Below are positions 60,721-64,000 of a stretch of DNA of 64,000 nt, one piece after another (within the stretch, counting starts at the first letter, position 1; each line of letters opens with the position of its first letter). Both the position numbers and the translations under genes were made by a program. The notes under the pieces were generated by a model that worked only from the letters and a program-made list of their open reading frames with translations, was not told where the DNA came from and searched no databases. This stretch comes from Natronosporangium hydrolyticum. GTDB lineage: Bacteria; Actinomycetota; Actinomycetes; Mycobacteriales; Micromonosporaceae. The stretch lies in the NCBI RefSeq assembly GCF_016925615.1, contig NZ_CP070499.1, positions 3,720,001 to 3,784,000 of the forward strand, read 5' to 3'.

Positions 60721-61595
60721 ACCGCGAAGTACCGGAACTTCGCCTTGTAGAGCAGCTTGAGCACGAGCGCGAGCGCGAAGGCGCCCACCACCGCGGCCAC
60801 CACGAACCCGGCCGCGTACGCGGGCAGGCCGATGGTGAGCTCCTCGGGGCTGCGGAGCACATCGGCCGTCTGTACCACCATCGCGGCCAGAATCGTCGGA
60901 ATCGCCACGAAGAAGCTGAACTGGGCGGCGAGCGGCCGGTATAGGCCGAAGAGCAGCGCCGCCGCGATCGTCAACCCGCTGCGACTGAACCCGGGAACGA
61001 GCGCCGCGGCCTGGGCGACGCCGATGCCGATCGCCACCCAGACGGTCAGCTGGCGGGCGCCCCGCCACTGTGGGCCGGCCGAGTCGGTCCACCACAGAAT
61101 GCCGCCGGTGATGATCAACGCGACCGCGATCAGCGCCGGCAGCGCGAAGATACCCGTCCCGACCGCCCGGATCACCAGTCCGAGCACCCCGGTGGTCGCG
61201 ACGGTGACCATGCCCAACGCCGCCAACCGCAGGTAGAGGTAGTCCGGCCGGGGCGGGGAGAGCACCGCGGCGGCGACCGGCGTGGCCTCGGCGACCCCGA
61301 ACCGGCGGCGCCGGTGCCGGCCGCCTTGCCGGCCGGCAACCTGCCGCAGGTCCGCGCCGACGCCGGTGAGGAGCTTGGCCAGCCCGGCCCGCATCACCAC
61401 CACGATCGACACCAGGGTGCCGACGTGCACCACGATATCGAAGAGGATCATCTCCGGGGAGTCCGGTGGCGGCATCTCCGAACCGGCCGCGGCGAACCAG
61501 TGCTGGCTGAGCGCCAGGTGGCTGGTCGAGCTGACCGGCACGAACATGAATAGCCCTTGAATGATGCCGAGCACGATCGCCTCGAGCGTCGTCAT
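60663..61595 (-). CDS. uppP: Undecaprenyl-diphosphatase (UppP/BacA)
   Basis: A 310-residue membrane phosphatase with about eight TM segments. The conserved N-terminal (E/Q)xxxE region reads AIVLGIIQGLFMFVPVSSTSHL and the catalytic PGxSRSG motif is PGFSRSGLTIAAAL. It dephosphorylates undecaprenyl pyrophosphate to recycle the peptidoglycan lipid carrier and gives bacitracin resistance. A 30-residue Arg/Gly-rich insert lies after the first motif. ATG at 61595; the 3' end overlaps the convergent prim-pol gene. Confidence 0.95.
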   Translation of the reverse strand: MTTLEAIVLGIIQGLFMFVPVSSTSHLALSQHWFAAAGSEMPPPDSPEMILFDIVVHVGTLVSIVVVMRAGLAKLLTGVGADLRQVAGRQGGRHRRRRFGVAEATPVAAAVLSPPRPDYLYLRLAALGMVTVATTGVLGLVIRAVGTGIFALPALIAVALIITGGILWWTDSAGPQWRGARQLTVWVAIGIGVAQAAALVPGFSRSGLTIAAALLFGLYRPLAAQFSFFVAIPTILAAMVVQTADVLRSPEELTIGLPAYAAGFVVAAVVGAFALALVLKLLYKAKFRYFAVYVWLLALAVLFIQPPHLG

Positions 61596-61710
61596 CAGCC
61601 ATGCTCCCGAAAAAGCGGAGGATCAGGGCAAGCACCCCGGAACGGACCGATCCAGGCTAACGGACGCTACCACGCGTCAGCAGCCCGCCGGCCGGGGCAC
61701 CTGCTCATGA

Positions 61711-63339
61711 TCATGCACCCAGCGCCAGGTCACGTCGCCGGAATGAGACCAACCCGCCGACCGCCAGCACCGCCGCCACCGCCACCATGATCATCGCTGG
61801 CAGCCAGGCGTACGACTCGGCCGGAACCGGCGGCAGATGGGTGAACGGGGAGACGTTCAACACCGGCCGCGGCAGCTCCAGCAGCTCCCCCAACTGGCCC
61901 ATCACCAGGCTGACCGCCAACGCCGCCCAGGACAACGCCACCGCGAACCGCGGCACCAGGCCGAAGACCGCGACAACGAACCCGCCGACCGCCAACACGG
62001 CCGGCAGCTGCCCCAGACTGGCCTGCAGCATGCCCAGGCCGGTCGCCAGATCACCGGCGGCGAACGCGTACCCGACCGCGCCGCTGACGCCGGTCGCAAC
62101 CAGCAGCAGCAGCGTCCCGGCGCCGGCGATCAGCGCGTGGCTGCCGAGCCAGGTCGCCCGGCTGACCGCGGTGGCAAGCACCGACTCCAGGTGCCCGGCC
62201 GCCTCCTCAGCCCGCATCCGCAGCAACGCCTGCACCGTGTAGCCGGCCGCCGCGATCCCCAGGAAGCCGGTGAGGAAGCCGAAGAAGAGATCGACCAGGT
62301 CCGCCCCGGCCGCCTGCGCGACGATCAACTGCTCGAACTGGTCGCTGATCCCGACGAAGTCGTCGACGCTGTCGCCGACCGCGCCGAAGGCGGCCCCGAC
62401 GATGACCAACCCGACCAGCCACGCCAGCAGGATGCCCCGCTGTAGCCGCCACGCCAACCCGAGCGGGCTGAGCAGTGCGGCCGGCGCTGTGGCCGGGCCG
62501 CGGCGATCCGCCAGCAGCCCGGAGCCGAGGTCGCGCCGGCTGGTCAGCGCGAAAGCCACCGCGACCAGGATCGCAAACAGCCCGCCGAAGAGCCCCAGCA
62601 CCTCCCAGTTGTCCTGGTAGAACGGGCGCAGCTGCTGGCCCCAGCCGATCGGCGACAACCAGGAGGGCCAGGCGCTGACCAGCTCGACCTGGTTCGCCGC
62701 GACCTCGCCGGCGGCGTCACCCACCGCCCGCAGCAGGAAAGCCGCCCCGAGCACCGCCATCGCCAACCCGTTCGCGCCCCGCTGAGTGGTCGAGAGCTGG
62801 GCGGTGACCGCGGCTACCCCGGCGAAGGTGAGCCCGGTCGCCGCGACCGCGGCCCCGCCCGCGAACGACCCCGCGACCGGCAGGTCGTTGGCGATCAGCG
62901 CGCCCGCGACCGCCCCGGTCAGCAGCAGATTGGCCACCAGCGCGAGCAGCAGCGCGGCGGCCAGCCGGGCGTACCGGCCGATCGCGGCGGCGCCGAGCAG
63001 CTCAGCCCGACCGGTCTCTTCGTCCTGCCGAGTGTGGCGGACCACCGCCTGGGCGCTCATGATCGCCGCTAGCACAGCGAGCAGCCAGTACGACTCGACC
63101 ATGGTCATGGCGCCGAGCGAGCTGCCCGACGCCGGGCCGTCGAAGATCCGCGCCGCGACGTTCGCGGCGCTGAACGCCGCCGCCTGGCTGCGCTCCTCGG
63201 CGCTGGTGTAGAGGGCGGACACGCTGGAGACGACCGCGACCGCGAGCCCGCTGATGGCGACCAGCCAAACCGGCAACAACACCCGATCGCGCCGGACCGC
63301 CAGCCGGAACAGTCGGCCCGTGCCGGTGAGGTGAGTCAT
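61711..63339 (-). CDS. ABC transporter permease (polyketide/antibiotic exporter type)
   Basis: A 542-residue permease with about twelve TM segments (LLPVWLVAISGLAVAVVSSV, LLAVLAAIMSAQAVVRHTR, ...FFGFLTGFLGIAAAGYTVQA). Typical elements TRQDEETGRAELLGA and MRAEEAAGHLESVLATAVSR repeat in both halves, as in exporters annotated as polyketide-antibiotic exporters. Coupled by ATGA overlap to the ATPase gene. Possible antibiotic or lipid export; substrate unknown. Confidence 0.88.
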   Translation of the reverse strand: MTHLTGTGRLFRLAVRRDRVLLPVWLVAISGLAVAVVSSVSALYTSAEERSQAAAFSAANVAARIFDGPASGSSLGAMTMVESYWLLAVLAAIMSAQAVVRHTRQDEETGRAELLGAAAIGRYARLAAALLLALVANLLLTGAVAGALIANDLPVAGSFAGGAAVAATGLTFAGVAAVTAQLSTTQRGANGLAMAVLGAAFLLRAVGDAAGEVAANQVELVSAWPSWLSPIGWGQQLRPFYQDNWEVLGLFGGLFAILVAVAFALTSRRDLGSGLLADRRGPATAPAALLSPLGLAWRLQRGILLAWLVGLVIVGAAFGAVGDSVDDFVGISDQFEQLIVAQAAGADLVDLFFGFLTGFLGIAAAGYTVQALLRMRAEEAAGHLESVLATAVSRATWLGSHALIAGAGTLLLLVATGVSGAVGYAFAAGDLATGLGMLQASLGQLPAVLAVGGFVVAVFGLVPRFAVALSWAALAVSLVMGQLGELLELPRPVLNVSPFTHLPPVPAESYAWLPAMIMVAVAAVLAVGGLVSFRRRDLALGA

Positions 63340-64000
63340 GCCGCACCGCCGGTGGTGGTGAGGTCGGCGGTGCCGAGCTGCGCCAACTCGTCCCCATAGT
63401 GCCGCAGAAACAACTCGGCGAGGGTCGGCGGAGTCGCCGTCAAGCTTTGCACCTCGAACGGCAGCAGGTGCCGCAGCACCGGGTCCATCGCGTCGCTCGC
63501 CACCTCGCAGACCAGCTCGCTCCCGCGTACCTGCGGGTCGTGGACCCCGGGCAGGTCGGATAGGCCGGTCACCGGGCGCGCGGTCACCACCCGGATGGTG
63601 GTACGGGTCAGGTGGCGCAGTTCGGCGAGGCTGCCCGACTCGACGATCCGCCCGGAGCGGATGATGCTGAGCCGGTCACACAGGCTCTCTGCCTCGGCGA
63701 GCACATGGCTGGAGAGCAGCACGGTGCCACCGGCCGCGACCTGCTCCCGGACCGTCTCCTGAAAGACCGTCTCCATCAACGGGTCGAGGCCCGAGGTGGG
63801 CTCGTCGAGGACGAGTAGCTCCACACCGGACGCGAGCGCGGCGACCAGCGCCACCTTCTGCCGGTTGCCCTTGGAGTAGCTGGCACACCGCTTGGTCGGA
63901 TCGAGCTGGTACCGCTCGATCAGCTCGTCGCGGCGGCGGCGGCCGATCCCCCCGCGCAAGTCGCCGAACAGGTCGATCGCCTCCCCTCCCGACAGGTTCG
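63336..64000 (-). CDS. ABC transporter ATP-binding protein (partial, runs off right edge)
   Basis: About 220 C-terminal residues of an ABC ATPase; the 5' end with Walker A is beyond the window. Visible: NLSGGEAIDLFGDLRGG (a linker typical of this group), YSKGNRQKVALVAALA (ABC signature variant SKGNRQK), LLVLDEPTSGLDPLM (Walker B), LLSSHVLAEAESLCDR (switch His). It pairs with the permease that overlaps its stop. A TTG at 63959 is an internal codon, not the real start. Confidence 0.9.
   Translation of the reverse strand, partial: NLSGGEAIDLFGDLRGGIGRRRRDELIERYQLDPTKRCASYSKGNRQKVALVAALASGVELLVLDEPTSGLDPLMETVFQETVREQVAAGGTVLLSSHVLAEAESLCDRLSIIRSGRIVESGSLAELRHLTRTTIRVVTARPVTGLSDLPGVHDPQVRGSELVCEVASDAMDPVLRHLLPFEVQSLTATPPTLAELFLRHYGDELAQLGTADLTTTGGAA

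Overview
The window is high-GC actinobacterial DNA with almost no non-coding space, many GTG starts and many 4-base stop/start overlaps. Gene content (class A RNase P RNA, DinB/DUF664, a conservon-type sensor kinase with a roadblock partner, an RNase H-acid phosphatase fusion, a glycogen debranching enzyme, roadblock and PucR proteins, short intergenic palindromes) suggests a filamentous actinomycete, most likely Micromonosporaceae. The family call is inference. I see no phage, insertion sequence, CRISPR array or tRNA gene.

Left part (1-10,000): the end of a debranching enzyme, a two-domain VOC protein, a formate/nitrite-family channel with a repetitive tail, a cold-shock protein, a divergent LysR/MFS pair, two monooxygenase-fold proteins, a secreted PL1 pectate lyase, a methyltransferase and a large secreted FG-GAP-type repeat protein.

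The most interesting locus is 10,151-15,686. Four tightly packed plus-strand genes encode a kleisin-like winged-helix protein, two unrelated small winged-helix (KITE-sized) proteins and a 1034-residue SMC-like ATPase. The layout recalls MukBEF/MksBEF/Wadjet, but there are two different KITE-sized genes, there is no JetD/MksG nuclease next to it, and the ATPase head lacks a recognisable ABC signature.

Middle part (15,700-37,000): a P-loop kinase, a membrane protein, a MerR regulator behind a textbook 19-bp-spacer promoter, and a lower-GC island with three paralogous lipoproteins and three decayed small genes. Then come an ABC ATPase/permease pair, a tiny DxDxDG protein, a GNAT enzyme, a Ser/Thr kinase with an anchored partner, a fused HsdM-HsdS-like protein without the NPPF motif, an AraC-VOC-UvrA-like cluster that looks like drug resistance, and a partial conservon (kinase, roadblock) followed by a LivK-type binding protein.

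Right part (37,000-64,000): small enzymes (DinB, VOC, methyltransferase, TerC, PHP, APH, HAD, GNAT, hydrolases), a PucR regulator divergent from an esterase and an ABC exporter gene that looks like two exporters fused by deletion, rnpB on the minus strand, TauE, the coupled HAD-Nif3-zinc-ribbon-RNase H operon, a GAPDH-like protein with altered active-site residues, an XRE regulator coupled to a flavoprotein, a prim-pol-like protein, UppP and a two-gene ABC exporter that runs off the right edge.
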